DNA from: Janibacter endophyticus
Lineage (GTDB): Bacteria > Actinomycetota > Actinomycetes > Actinomycetales > Dermatophilaceae
DNA length: 64,000 bases
Direction: 5' to 3'
Assembly: GCF_016888335.1 (NCBI RefSeq)
Contig: NZ_JAFEJG010000004.1
Coordinates: 2,714,930 to 2,778,929 of the forward strand
The notes under the pieces: generated by a model
The model's input: only the letters and a program-made list of their open reading frames with translations
Told to the model about the DNA's origin: nothing
Databases searched by the model: none
Position numbers and translations under genes: made by a program
Part shown: piece after piece, positions 1 through 9,295 of the stretch
How the letters are laid out: each line of letters starts with the position of its first letter
Numbering within the stretch: position 1 is the stretch's first letter

Positions 1-540
1 GGCGATGCGGTTGACGTAGGGGTCGTCGACGTTGAGCACGACACCGGTCGTCGTCTGGCCGGCGAGCGTGCTGAGCAGCCGTGCGGTGTGGTCGATCTCG
101 GCGAAACGGTCGAGCTGGTCGCGGGCGACGTTGAGCAGCAGCGCGTGGGTGGGCGCGACCGCCTTCGCGAAGTGGAGCGCGTGCGCCTCGTCGAGCTCGA
201 GGACCGCGAGATCGGCCTGGAGCCGGCCACGCAGGGGCAGCTCGGCGAGCATCGCGGAGATCACGCCGCGCGTGAAGTTGCTCCCGGTCGGGTTGGTGAA
301 GACCTGCTTGCCGTGGGCGCGCAGGAGCGCGACGAGCATCTTCGTCGTCGTCGTCTTGCCGTTGGTGCCGGAGACGACGACGACCTGGGGTACGTCCCGC
401 AGGGCGTGGGCCAGGAATCCGGGGTCGACCCGCTCGGCGACGAGCCCGGGGAGCGCCGACCCGCCGGTCCCGCCTCCTCGGAGCCGGGCGGCGGTGCGCG
501 CGGCCTTGCCGGCGATGACGGCGGCGGTGGTTCTCAGCAC
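1..540 (-). CDS. murT: MurT, Mur-ligase-like subunit of lipid II isoglutaminyl synthase (3' part missing)
   Basis: The first 180 residues of a Mur-ligase-family protein are present; the rest lies beyond the left edge. A P-loop GTNGKTTTTKM sits at about residues 58-68 after a stretch ending PQVVVVS, followed by FTNPTGSNFTRGV and a LELDEAHAL segment, the arrangement seen in MurT. With GatD, MurT amidates the D-glutamate of lipid II stem peptides. This is a cytoplasmic step in peptidoglycan maturation. The GTG start is chosen because a TAGGCT -10 element lies exactly 6 nt upstream, which fits a leaderless transcript. A gatD gene would be expected just beyond the edge but cannot be seen. Confusion with folylpolyglutamate synthase or other Mur ligases is possible but less likely given the short N-terminus. 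Confidence 0.85.
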   Translation of the reverse strand, partial: MLRTTAAVIAGKAARTAARLRGGGTGGSALPGLVAERVDPGFLAHALRDVPQVVVVSGTNGKTTTTKMLVALLRAHGKQVFTNPTGSNFTRGVISAMLAELPLRGRLQADLAVLELDEAHALHFAKAVAPTHALLLNVARDQLDRFAEIDHTARLLSTLAGQTTTGVVLNVDDPYVNRIA

Positions 541-546
541 CGCATC

Positions 547-552
547 AGCCTA
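547..552 (-). promoter_or_regulatory. -10 element of murT, leaderless type
   Basis: TAGGCT on the minus strand, 6 nt before the GTG start of murT. The spacing puts the transcription start on or next to the start codon, a common arrangement in actinobacteria. No -35 element is obvious. Confidence 0.5.
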
Positions 553-582
553 CCGACCCGCTCCCCGCGCCCCGTCCCCCTT

Positions 583-730
583 CGCACGAGCCAAGGCTCC
601 TGTCCCCAGATCTCGCAGGAACCAAGGTTCCTGTCGCCCAAGAGCGCACGAGCCTTGGCTCGTGCGGGTCAACAGGGGTACGAGCCTTGGCCTGTGCGGG
701 CCGACAGGGGTACGAGCCTTGGCTCGTGCG
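583..730. repeat. Array of five palindromic repeat units between murT and plsC
   Basis: Five related units occur at about 583-600, 616-634, 645-666, 679-698 and 711-730. The complete unit is two 10-bp arms, CGCACGAGCC and GGCTCGTGCG, separated by AA or TT. The unit at 645-666 is a perfect example. Others have CTGT or CCTGT in place of CTCGTG in the outer arm. The octamer CCCCTTCG (577-584) runs directly into the first unit. The array fills most of the 214-bp gap and could act as a terminator for plsC transcription from the right. It is the densest copy of a family found at five other places in the window. Confidence 0.85.
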
Positions 731-754
731 CCAGGGAGATGGCGGGAGCGAGAG

Positions 755-1441
755 TCAGGTGCGATCGGCGAAGGTGTCGGCCCGCACCTGGGGCGAGCGC
801 TGCGCGATCGCGTCCATCGTCGCGTCGGTGATCGCCCGGTGCAGACGGCTCTTGACGTGCTCCTCGGACAGTCCCGCGACGTCCACCGGGGGCGCGAAGC
901 GCACCGTCACGCGGTGGGGACGCAGCCCCTTCGCCCCGACGGGCTGGACGCGATCGGTGCCGATGAGGGCGCACGGGACCACGGGGGCCCCTGTCGCGAC
1001 GGCCAGCCGGCCGACCCCCGGCTTGCCCCGGTACAGCCGCCCGTCGCGCGAGCGCGTGCCCTCGGGGTAGATCCCGAAGGCTCCCCCCGACCGCAGCTGC
1101 TCCTCGGCGAGCTCCAGCGAGCGCGCGGCCCCCCGCGGGTCGTCGCGATCGACCGGGATCATCCCCCCGAACTCGCCGAACCAGAGGCGGCTCAGCCACC
1201 CCTTCGCCCCCGTGCCCGTGACGTACTCGGCCTTGCCGAGGAAGCCGACCGTGCGCCCCGCGGCCAGCGGGACGACCATCGAGTCGACGAAGCTCAGGTG
1301 GTTGCTCGCGATGATCACCGGTCCCGTCTGCGGGACATGCTCACGTCCCTCGACGGTGAGCCGGAGATAGGCGCGAAGGGGTGGCCCCACCGCCACGCGA
1401 CGGAGGAACCACTCGGCGGCGGCCATCCCCGGTGAGCTCAC
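755..1441 (-). CDS. plsC: 1-acyl-sn-glycerol-3-phosphate acyltransferase family protein
   Basis: A 228-residue PlsC-type acyltransferase. The HX4D catalytic motif is NHLSFVD at about 47-53 and the substrate-binding EGTRS motif is at about 127-131, followed by the PVVPCALIGT block. These enzymes acylate lysophosphatidic acid to phosphatidic acid at the membrane. The gene begins 7 nt after the guaA stop, so it is probably cotranscribed with guaA. The GTG at 1441 is taken as start. An in-frame ATG at 1426 five codons later (MAAAEWF) is equally plausible because neither has a strong ribosome-binding site. Exact acyl donor and position specificity cannot be read from the sequence. Confidence 0.88.
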   Translation of the reverse strand: MSSPGMAAAEWFLRRVAVGPPLRAYLRLTVEGREHVPQTGPVIIASNHLSFVDSMVVPLAAGRTVGFLGKAEYVTGTGAKGWLSRLWFGEFGGMIPVDRDDPRGAARSLELAEEQLRSGGAFGIYPEGTRSRDGRLYRGKPGVGRLAVATGAPVVPCALIGTDRVQPVGAKGLRPHRVTVRFAPPVDVAGLSEEHVKSRLHRAITDATMDAIAQRSPQVRADTFADRT

Positions 1442-1446
1442 GGCAG

Positions 1447-3026
<1,580 letters not shown>

Positions 3027-3032
3027 GGGCTC

Positions 3033-3038
3033 AGGCTA
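3033..3038 (-). promoter_or_regulatory. -10 element of guaA, leaderless type
   Basis: TAGCCT on the minus strand lies 6 nt upstream of the guaA GTG codon. No Shine-Dalgarno sequence precedes that GTG, which supports leaderless initiation. Confidence 0.5.
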
Positions 3039-3114
3039 CCCGCGGGCGAAGGGGTGCCCTCCTCCCCCTTCGCAGCCCCCTTCGCACGAGCCCGGGCAGC
3101 TGTGGCGAGGGGTG

Positions 3115-3450
3115 TCAGCGGGTGAGCGGCTCGACCTCGCGGACGACCCGACGCTCCTCGACGAAGGCGAGGAAGGGGATGCACGCGAGCACGAGGATGA
3201 GGATCATCCGGCCCACGGACCAGCCGACCTTGAGGCCGAGGTTTGCGGTCGCCGCGGCGAAGACCATGAAGATCAGGCCGTGCACCGGGCTCCACCACGT
3301 GAGCACGTCGTTGTCCATCCCGTACTTGAGGACCATCTCGAGGATGAGCACGAACATCGCCAGACCCGCGATGATCGCGGTGACGCGGAAGATCGTCAGC
3401 GCCGTGCGGAGCTGATCCGGCGTGGTCTGGGTCCTGGTCGGCTGGGTCAT
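3115..3450 (-). CDS. DUF3817 family membrane protein
   Basis: A 111-residue protein with three predicted membrane segments, at about 20-40, 52-72 and 82-98. The layout, including a WWSPVHGLIFMVF-type stretch, matches DUF3817 proteins. No enzymatic motif is visible and function is unknown. The start is fixed by AGGAG 4 nt upstream. The ATG overlaps the stop codon of the upstream SURF1 gene (ATGA), so the two are translationally coupled. The neighbour suggests, but does not prove, a role near the respiratory membrane. Confidence 0.8.
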   Translation of the reverse strand: MTQPTRTQTTPDQLRTALTIFRVTAIIAGLAMFVLILEMVLKYGMDNDVLTWWSPVHGLIFMVFAAATANLGLKVGWSVGRMILILVLACIPFLAFVEERRVVREVEPLTR

Positions 3451-4253
3451 GACTCTCCTGGGTCTGAGGCGTTGGACGAAGTGGCGGCCGCGGGCGTGCC
3501 GGCCGGGTCGGGAGCCTCGTCGGCGTCGCGCTCGCGGCGGGCCTCCTGCCGCATCATCCGCCACCACATCCAGAGGACGAAGGCGGCGACGACGTACCAC
3601 TGGGCGGCGTAGCTGGCGTTGCGCCAGTCGATCGAGGTGTCCGGCAGCGGCGGCGGGACGCGCTCGAGACCGACCGGGGCGACGTCTGCGCCGCCCGTAC
3701 GCTCCTCCATGGCGAAGCCGAAGCCGTTGTAGAGCTCGCCCGGCCAGGCGTTGACGAGCCGGCCGAGGTCGATCGTCGAGGCTCGCCCCTCCGGCAGGTC
3801 GATACGGGTGTCCGGGGCCTCTCCCGGTGCCAGCGAGGCAACGATCTCGAGCTCGCCGGTCGGCGGCTCCGGCGGCTCCTGGTCGGGCGGCAGCCAGCCC
3901 CGGACCACCGGCAGGTTGGCCCCGGTCCCCGCGACGACGAAGCGCTCGACCGCCCAGCCCCCGTGACGCCCGTCGAGCAGCCGGTCGACGACCACGAAAC
4001 CGCCCTCGGCGACGTACTCCCCCTTCGCCCGCACCCGTTGGCCGGACCCGTCGTCGGGGAAGGACTCGAGCGGCTTGATCGCCTCGGTGATCGGCTCGAC
4101 GGGACGCTCCTGGACCTCCCGGACGGCGTCCTCGCGCGCCTTGTCGTGCGCGGCGGCCCACTGCCACCTCCCGAGGAAGACGGCGAGGGCGGCAAGCACG
4201 AGCGCGAGGACGAGCAGACCCAGCCACCGGGGTCGGGTCGCGGTCCTCAGCAC
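3447..4253 (-). CDS. SURF1 family protein, cytochrome c oxidase biogenesis
   Basis: A 268-residue protein with the SURF1 topology: a first membrane helix at about 10-27 followed by the GRWQW-type motif, a large extracytoplasmic loop, and a second helix at about 219-231. SURF1 proteins help assemble haem-copper oxidases, possibly in haem a insertion. The C-terminal tail after the second helix is hydrophilic and Ala/Asp-rich, as in many actinobacterial members. The GTG start has TAGCCT 6 nt upstream. It overlaps the DUF3817 gene by 4 nt. No oxidase subunit genes are nearby. Confidence 0.85.
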   Translation of the reverse strand: MLRTATRPRWLGLLVLALVLAALAVFLGRWQWAAAHDKAREDAVREVQERPVEPITEAIKPLESFPDDGSGQRVRAKGEYVAEGGFVVVDRLLDGRHGGWAVERFVVAGTGANLPVVRGWLPPDQEPPEPPTGELEIVASLAPGEAPDTRIDLPEGRASTIDLGRLVNAWPGELYNGFGFAMEERTGGADVAPVGLERVPPPLPDTSIDWRNASYAAQWYVVAAFVLWMWWRMMRQEARRERDADEAPDPAGTPAAATSSNASDPGES

Positions 4254-4259
4254 CCGGCC

Positions 4260-4265
4260 AGGCTA
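4260..4265 (-). promoter_or_regulatory. -10 element of the SURF1 gene, leaderless type
   Basis: TAGCCT on the minus strand, 6 nt before the GTG start. It sits in the 34-bp gap after the CstB-like gene, showing that the SURF1-DUF3817 pair has its own promoter. Confidence 0.45.
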
Positions 4266-4287
4266 CGTGGTCGACCTGGGCGGCCCA

Positions 4288-5646
4288 TCAGGACCCGACG
4301 ATCACCAGACCGGCCTGCCCGGCCTTGTCGAAGTCGTCGTCGATCACGACGACCTGGCGCCCACGGGCGGCGAGGATCGACGCGGCGACAGAGGCGCGGT
4401 ACCCGCTCGCGCAGTGGACCCAGACCTCACCGTCGGGGACGTCGGCCACCCGGTCGACGAGCTGCCCGAGCGGGATGCTCACGGCGCCGTCGAGGTGCTC
4501 CTGGGCGTGCTCCTTGGGGTTGCGGACATCGAGGACCACGACCGGCCGGTGGTGCCGCACCTGCAGGAGATCGCCGAAGTCCGCGCGCTGCAGGGTCGCG
4601 AGGTCGCCGTCGGTCCACTCCCGCGGTCCCCCGGTCGCGCTGGCCGCAGTGTTGTCGTAGCCGATCCGGGCGAGCTCACGGACGGCCTCGGCGACCTCGT
4701 CCTCGCTCTCCCCGAGGAGGGTGACGGGGGCACCCCACGGGACCACCCAGCCCACCCACGTCGACATCTGACCGTCGAGCCCGACGTTGTACGTGCCCGG
4801 CACATGACCGGCGGCGAAGGCCCTGCGGGTGCGCAGGTCGACGACCCACTCCCCGGCGTCGATCCGCCTCGCGAGCTCGACCTTGTCCGCGCGGACCGGG
4901 ACCGTGAGGTCGGCCTCCGGGGGGCCGGAGGCGTTCGCGGGGCCCATGTGCGCGTAGTAGGCGGGATAGAGGTCGAGCCCGTCGAGGGTCTCTCGGACGT
5001 AGGTCTCCACGTCCTGGGTCAGGGCGGGGTTCGCGGTCCGCTCTCGGCCGATCGTCGACTCGTCGGCGTCGCTCTGGGTCGCGGAGCAGAAGGAGCCGAA
5101 GCCGTGGGTGGGCATGACCGCGGCGGAGTCAGGGACCTCGTCGACGAGCCGGTGGGCAGAGGCGTGCTGGTGCCGGGCGAGCTCCTCGGCGTGGGCCTGG
5201 CCGAGGAGATCCGGCCGACCGGTCGTGCCGAAGAGGAGCGAACCGCCGGTGAAGGCCACCGCGTCACCCTCGGCCGTCGCCTCGAGGACGTAGCTGAGGT
5301 GGGTGAAGGTGTGGCCGGGCGTGTGGACCACCCGGACCCGCAACGACGGGGACACCTCGATGACGTCACCGTCGCGCACGCCGACCCGCTCGAAGGAGAC
5401 CTCGTCGTCGGCGTTGACGTGATAGGCCGCGCCGGTGCGCTCGGCGAGCACGAGCCCGCCCGTGACGTAGTCGTTGTGGATGTGGGTCTCCAGGACGTGT
5501 GTGATCCGCACCCCCTCCTCCTCCGCGAGCCGGAGGACCCGGTCGACGTCGCGCTGCGGGTCGACGACAAAGGCGACCTCTCCGTCGTGCGCGAGATAGC
5601 TCCGGTCCCCGAGCGAGCTCGTCTCGATCGTGCGGACGGTTGCCAT
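4288..5646 (-). CDS. CstB-like persulfide dioxygenase-rhodanese fusion (MBL fold)
   Basis: A 452-residue protein in three parts. An N-terminal metallo-beta-lactamase domain of the ETHE1/persulfide dioxygenase type has THIHNDYVTGG at about 54-64 and HTPGHT at about 108-113. A central rhodanese-like domain (about 255-345) lacks a catalytic cysteine. A C-terminal rhodanese has VHCASGYRAS, with Cys about 412. Length and order match CstB, which oxidises and transfers persulfide sulfur during sulfide stress. The ATG is preceded by AGGAGG. An inverted repeat resembling CsoR/CstR operators lies 15 bp upstream, so induction by sulfane sulfur is likely. No CstR gene is in the window. Confidence 0.85.
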   Translation of the reverse strand: MATVRTIETSSLGDRSYLAHDGEVAFVVDPQRDVDRVLRLAEEEGVRITHVLETHIHNDYVTGGLVLAERTGAAYHVNADDEVSFERVGVRDGDVIEVSPSLRVRVVHTPGHTFTHLSYVLEATAEGDAVAFTGGSLLFGTTGRPDLLGQAHAEELARHQHASAHRLVDEVPDSAAVMPTHGFGSFCSATQSDADESTIGRERTANPALTQDVETYVRETLDGLDLYPAYYAHMGPANASGPPEADLTVPVRADKVELARRIDAGEWVVDLRTRRAFAAGHVPGTYNVGLDGQMSTWVGWVVPWGAPVTLLGESEDEVAEAVRELARIGYDNTAASATGGPREWTDGDLATLQRADFGDLLQVRHHRPVVVLDVRNPKEHAQEHLDGAVSIPLGQLVDRVADVPDGEVWVHCASGYRASVAASILAARGRQVVVIDDDFDKAGQAGLVIVGS

Positions 5647-5660
5647 GGTCGACCTCCTGA

Positions 5661-5678
5661 GATACGGATGGGGGTATC
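5661..5678 (-). promoter_or_regulatory. CsoR/CstR-like operator upstream of the persulfide dioxygenase gene
   Basis: An 18-bp element, GATAC on the left and GTATC on the right with an 8-bp spacer. Read on the minus strand it begins GATACCCCC, matching the ATACCC half-site of CsoR-family operators. The other half has GG in place of the expected CC. It lies between the ribosome-binding site and the presumed promoter, where a repressor would block transcription. Assignment is by motif resemblance and the function of the downstream gene. Confidence 0.5.
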
Positions 5679-5736
5679 CATGCTCTCAGGGTGGGGCACC
5701 CTCCGCAAACCGCAGAGGACGAGCGAAGGGAGTCCG

Positions 5737-7581
5737 TCAGGTGGTCGCCCGACGCCAGCTCTCGTCCGGGCCGACGAGGTCGACCTCCTCCGGCGGCGGA
5801 GCGACGCTGGGCATCCCGAGGTCGACCTGGCGCGACGCCTCGTGGGTGAAGGCCCGCACCGCGGGGGTGCGCGCCGGGACCGGGTCGAGCCGTGCGTACG
5901 CCTCGCCCTGCGCGGGTCGCTGGTCGGCCTCGCCCTTGTTGGGCCACAGCGAGAAGGCCCGCTCGGCCTGCGCGGTGATCGTCAGCGAGGGGTTGACCCC
6001 GAGGTTGGCGCTCACGGCGGTGCCGTCGACGACGCTGATCCCGGGGTAGCCCCAGAGTCGCTGGTAGGGGTCGATGACGCCGGCCTCCGGGGAGTCACCG
6101 ATCGGCGCACCACCGAGGAAGTGCGCCGTCATCGGGATGTCGAAGGCCTCGCCCCACGTGCCGCCGGGGTAGAAGGGGATGCCGATCCGCTCGGTGAGCC
6201 GGGCCGCGAGCGCGCGGATCCCGTCGTGACCGACCTTGATGTACGTCGGGTTGGGCTCGCCGTGCCCCTGCCTGGAGGTCAGGCGACGACGCCCGGCGAC
6301 CGTCGTCAGCGAGGTCGTCAGCGAGTTGTCGAGCGACTGCATGACGAGCCCGATGACGGTGCTGTCGGCGAAGTGGACGCCCGGCGGGAACCACGCCTTG
6401 AGCGCTCGCGGGTGTCGTGGCAGGTCGGCGAGGAGCTTGAGCACGCGCGGTGCACGACCCGTGCGCGGCGGCGCCAGCAGGGTCGTGAGCATGCCCATGG
6501 CGTCGGAGCCCTTGCCGTACCGGACGTTCTCGATGTGGGTGCTCGCGTCCGGGTAGAAGGAGGAGGTGATGGCCACCCCCTTCGTGAGGTCGGCCTCGCC
6601 CGACGGCGGGCTGGCGGCGAGCGCGCCGACGAGGGCCTCGGAGTTCGTCCGGGTGAGCTCGCCCATCCGCCCGCTCATGCGCGGGAGCTCGCCGTCGGCC
6701 TTCATCTCGTGGAGCAGGTGCTGGGTGCCCCAGGTGCCGGCGGCGAGGACGACGTGCCGGGCGGTGATCACACGCGCGCTGCGGTCGCCCCGGTCGTCGG
6801 TCGCCTCGTGGCGGACGCGGTAGACGGGCGCGTCCTCGGTGCCCGGGACGATGCCGAGCCGGGTCGCCGTGCGCATCGGACGCACCTCGGCACCGAGCCG
6901 CTCGGCCAGACCGAGGTAGTTCTTCACGAGCGTGTTCTTGGCACCCACGCGGCAGCCGACCATGCAGTTGCCGCACTCGGTGCAGGTCGTGCGCTCCGGC
7001 CCGGCTCCCCCGAAGTACGGGTCGGGCACGGTGCGGCCCTGCTCCTGCGGCGCGTTGCCCTCGCCGAAGAGGATGCCCACCGGCGTCTTGCGGAAGGTGT
7101 CGGCGACGCCCATGTCCGCGGCGGTGTCGCGCATCGCCTGCTCGACCGGGCCCTCGCACGGGTTGGTCACGACGCCGAGCATCGACTGGCCCATGGCGTA
7201 GTGCGGCCCCAGCTCGTCCTGCCAGTCGGTGATGTGACCCCACTGCCGGTCCCGGAAGAAGTGCTCCGGCGGGACGTAGAGGGTGCACGCGTAGTTGAGC
7301 GATCCGCCACCGACGCCGGCGCCGGCGAGGATCATCGCGTCCTTGAGCAGGTGGATCCGCTGCACGCCGTAGCAGCCGAGCTTGGGAGCCCACAAGAAGT
7401 TCTTGAGGTCCCAGCTCGTCTGCGCGAAGTCCTCGTCACGGAAACGACGCCCGGCCTCGAGCACGACGACGGAGTAGCCCTTCTCCGCGAGCCGCAGGGC
7501 CGCGACGGACCCGCCGAAGCCGGACCCGACGACGACGACGTCGGTGTCGACGGTCGCGTCGGTCCGCCCCTGCGTGGTCAT
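5737..7581 (-). CDS. GMC family FAD oxidoreductase, ChoD (cholesterol oxidase)-like
   Basis: A 614-residue GMC flavoprotein with the dinucleotide motif VVGSGFGGS at about 17-25, LEAG at 41-44, and the C-terminal block MTAHFLGGAP...GYPGISVVDGTAVSANLGVNP typical of the cholesterol oxidase ChoD group. It probably oxidises a sterol or other alcohol to a ketone or aldehyde using FAD. A cysteine cluster at about 200, 203, 206 and 210 (CTECGNCMVGC) resembles an iron-sulfur ligand set. The ATG overlaps the stop of the upstream aldehyde dehydrogenase (ATGA), so the two proteins are probably made together and may act in sequence. True substrate is unknown. Confidence 0.82.
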   Translation of the reverse strand: MTTQGRTDATVDTDVVVVGSGFGGSVAALRLAEKGYSVVVLEAGRRFRDEDFAQTSWDLKNFLWAPKLGCYGVQRIHLLKDAMILAGAGVGGGSLNYACTLYVPPEHFFRDRQWGHITDWQDELGPHYAMGQSMLGVVTNPCEGPVEQAMRDTAADMGVADTFRKTPVGILFGEGNAPQEQGRTVPDPYFGGAGPERTTCTECGNCMVGCRVGAKNTLVKNYLGLAERLGAEVRPMRTATRLGIVPGTEDAPVYRVRHEATDDRGDRSARVITARHVVLAAGTWGTQHLLHEMKADGELPRMSGRMGELTRTNSEALVGALAASPPSGEADLTKGVAITSSFYPDASTHIENVRYGKGSDAMGMLTTLLAPPRTGRAPRVLKLLADLPRHPRALKAWFPPGVHFADSTVIGLVMQSLDNSLTTSLTTVAGRRRLTSRQGHGEPNPTYIKVGHDGIRALAARLTERIGIPFYPGGTWGEAFDIPMTAHFLGGAPIGDSPEAGVIDPYQRLWGYPGISVVDGTAVSANLGVNPSLTITAQAERAFSLWPNKGEADQRPAQGEAYARLDPVPARTPAVRAFTHEASRQVDLGMPSVAPPPEEVDLVGPDESWRRATT

Positions 7582-9170
7582 GAGAGGCCCGCGGCCTTCA
7601 TGAGCCGCACCCCGAGGGTCATGACCTTCGCGTAGCGCTCGTCGGACAGGCCCATCGACGGCGCGATCGGCATGAGGTGCTGGACGGTGACGTTCTGGCT
7701 CTCGGTGTACTTGAGGATGCCCTCGGCGCCGTGGCGTCTGCCCACCCCGGAGTCCTTCATGCCCCCCATCGGGGCACCCATGGACCCCCAGGCGGCGGCG
7801 TAGGCCTCGTTGACGTTGACCGTGCCCGTCTTGATCCGGGCCGCGATCCGGCGTCCGCGGGCGGTGTCCTTGGTCCAGACCGAGGAGTTGAGGCCGTACT
7901 CGGTGTCGTTGGCGAGCGCGACAGCCGCGTCGTCGCCGGCGACCCGGTAGATGGAGACGACCGGGCCGAAGGTCTCCTCGTCGCGACAGAGCATCGCCGA
8001 GGTGACCCCGGTGAGGACGGTCGGCTCGTAGACGAAGGGGCCGAGGTCGGGTCGTGCGTTGCCGCCGGTCAGCAGGGTGGCGCCCTTGGCGACGGCGTCC
8101 GCGACGTGCCGGGTCACGGTGTCGAGCTGGTCCTGGGAGACGAGGCTGCCCATGTCGTACCCGTACTCGAGGGCGGTCCCGAGGCGCAGGGCCTTGACCC
8201 GCTCGACGAAGGCGGGGACGAAGCGGTCGTAGATGCCCTCGTGGACGAGGAGCCGCTCGGTCGAGATGCACAGCTGGCCGGCGGAGGCGAAGCACGAGCG
8301 GACGGCGCCGTCGACGGCGCGGCCGAGGTCTGCGTCGTCGGCGACGTAGACGGAGTTCTTGCCCCCGAGCTCGAGGCTGTAGCCGACGAGCCGCTTCGAG
8401 GCGGACTCGGCGACGCTGCGGCCGGTGGGGGTCGAGCCGGTGAAGCAGACGTAGTCGCCGCCGTCGACGACCGCCTGACCGGTGCTGCGGCCGGGGCCGA
8501 GCACGACCTGGAAGACGCCCTCGGGCAGGCCGGCCTCGTGGAGCAGCTCGATCCCGGCGAGGGCGCTCAGCGAGCCCTGCTGGTCGGGGCGCAGGACGAC
8601 GGCGTTGCCGGCGAGGAGCGCGGGGATGGCGTCGGTGATCGCCAGGCTCAGCGGGTAGTTCCACGGCGAGACGATGCCGACGACGCCCTTGGGGTGACGC
8701 AGCATCCGGGCCTGGGAGAGCACCGGCACGGCGCCGAGGTGCTTGGTGGTGCGCAGGTAGCCCTCCGCCTTGGCCGCGTAGTGACGCGAGGCGATGGCGC
8801 AGTCGAGGACCTCCTCGAAGGCGTGCAGCCGGGCCTTGCCGGCCTCGATCTGGACGAGGTCGAGCAGCTCGACCTGGTGCTCGAGGACGAGGTCGTGGAA
8901 GCGGCGGAAGATCCGGCGCCGCTGCTCGTGCGAGGTCGCTGCCCACCGGGGCTGGGCCGCGCGGGCCGAGGCGAAGGCGCGCTGCACGTCGGCCTCGGTC
9001 GAGACCGGCAGGGACGCGATGGGGGCACCGGTCATCGGCGACGTGCGGGTGAACGTCTCCGCCCTGGGCGAGGCCACGACGCGGGCGGCGAGCTGGCGGG
9101 CCCGCTTCGGGTCGACGACATAGGTCGCGGTCGGGTCGAGCTCAGGATCGGCGATGATCTCGGACGTCAT
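7578..9170 (-). CDS. gabD2: Succinic semialdehyde dehydrogenase-type aldehyde dehydrogenase (GabD2-like)
   Basis: A 530-residue NAD(P)-dependent aldehyde dehydrogenase. Visible motifs are PWNYP at about 169-173, the FTGS nucleotide-binding turn near 243, general base Glu in LELGGK at about 267, and catalytic Cys in SAGQLCIS at about 301. The VLRPDQQ segment, with Arg where many family members have Lys, and the N-terminal extension resemble the GabD2 group. It probably oxidises succinic semialdehyde or another aldehyde in the cytoplasm. The 4-nt overlap with the GMC oxidoreductase suggests an alcohol-to-aldehyde-to-acid pair. The aldehyde specificity is therefore uncertain. Confidence 0.88.
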   Translation of the reverse strand: MTSEIIADPELDPTATYVVDPKRARQLAARVVASPRAETFTRTSPMTGAPIASLPVSTEADVQRAFASARAAQPRWAATSHEQRRRIFRRFHDLVLEHQVELLDLVQIEAGKARLHAFEEVLDCAIASRHYAAKAEGYLRTTKHLGAVPVLSQARMLRHPKGVVGIVSPWNYPLSLAITDAIPALLAGNAVVLRPDQQGSLSALAGIELLHEAGLPEGVFQVVLGPGRSTGQAVVDGGDYVCFTGSTPTGRSVAESASKRLVGYSLELGGKNSVYVADDADLGRAVDGAVRSCFASAGQLCISTERLLVHEGIYDRFVPAFVERVKALRLGTALEYGYDMGSLVSQDQLDTVTRHVADAVAKGATLLTGGNARPDLGPFVYEPTVLTGVTSAMLCRDEETFGPVVSIYRVAGDDAAVALANDTEYGLNSSVWTKDTARGRRIAARIKTGTVNVNEAYAAAWGSMGAPMGGMKDSGVGRRHGAEGILKYTESQNVTVQHLMPIAPSMGLSDERYAKVMTLGVRLMKAAGLS

Positions 9171-9295
9171 TACCCCACGGTAAGCCTGCGGCTCCTACGG
9201 CACCAGGGTATGCCCTTCGCTGAGACGTACGTCCCTTTGCGTCCGGCACGTCGCCCCGCTGGGGGCAACCTGCCGACGTCCCGCGCGAAGGCCGC

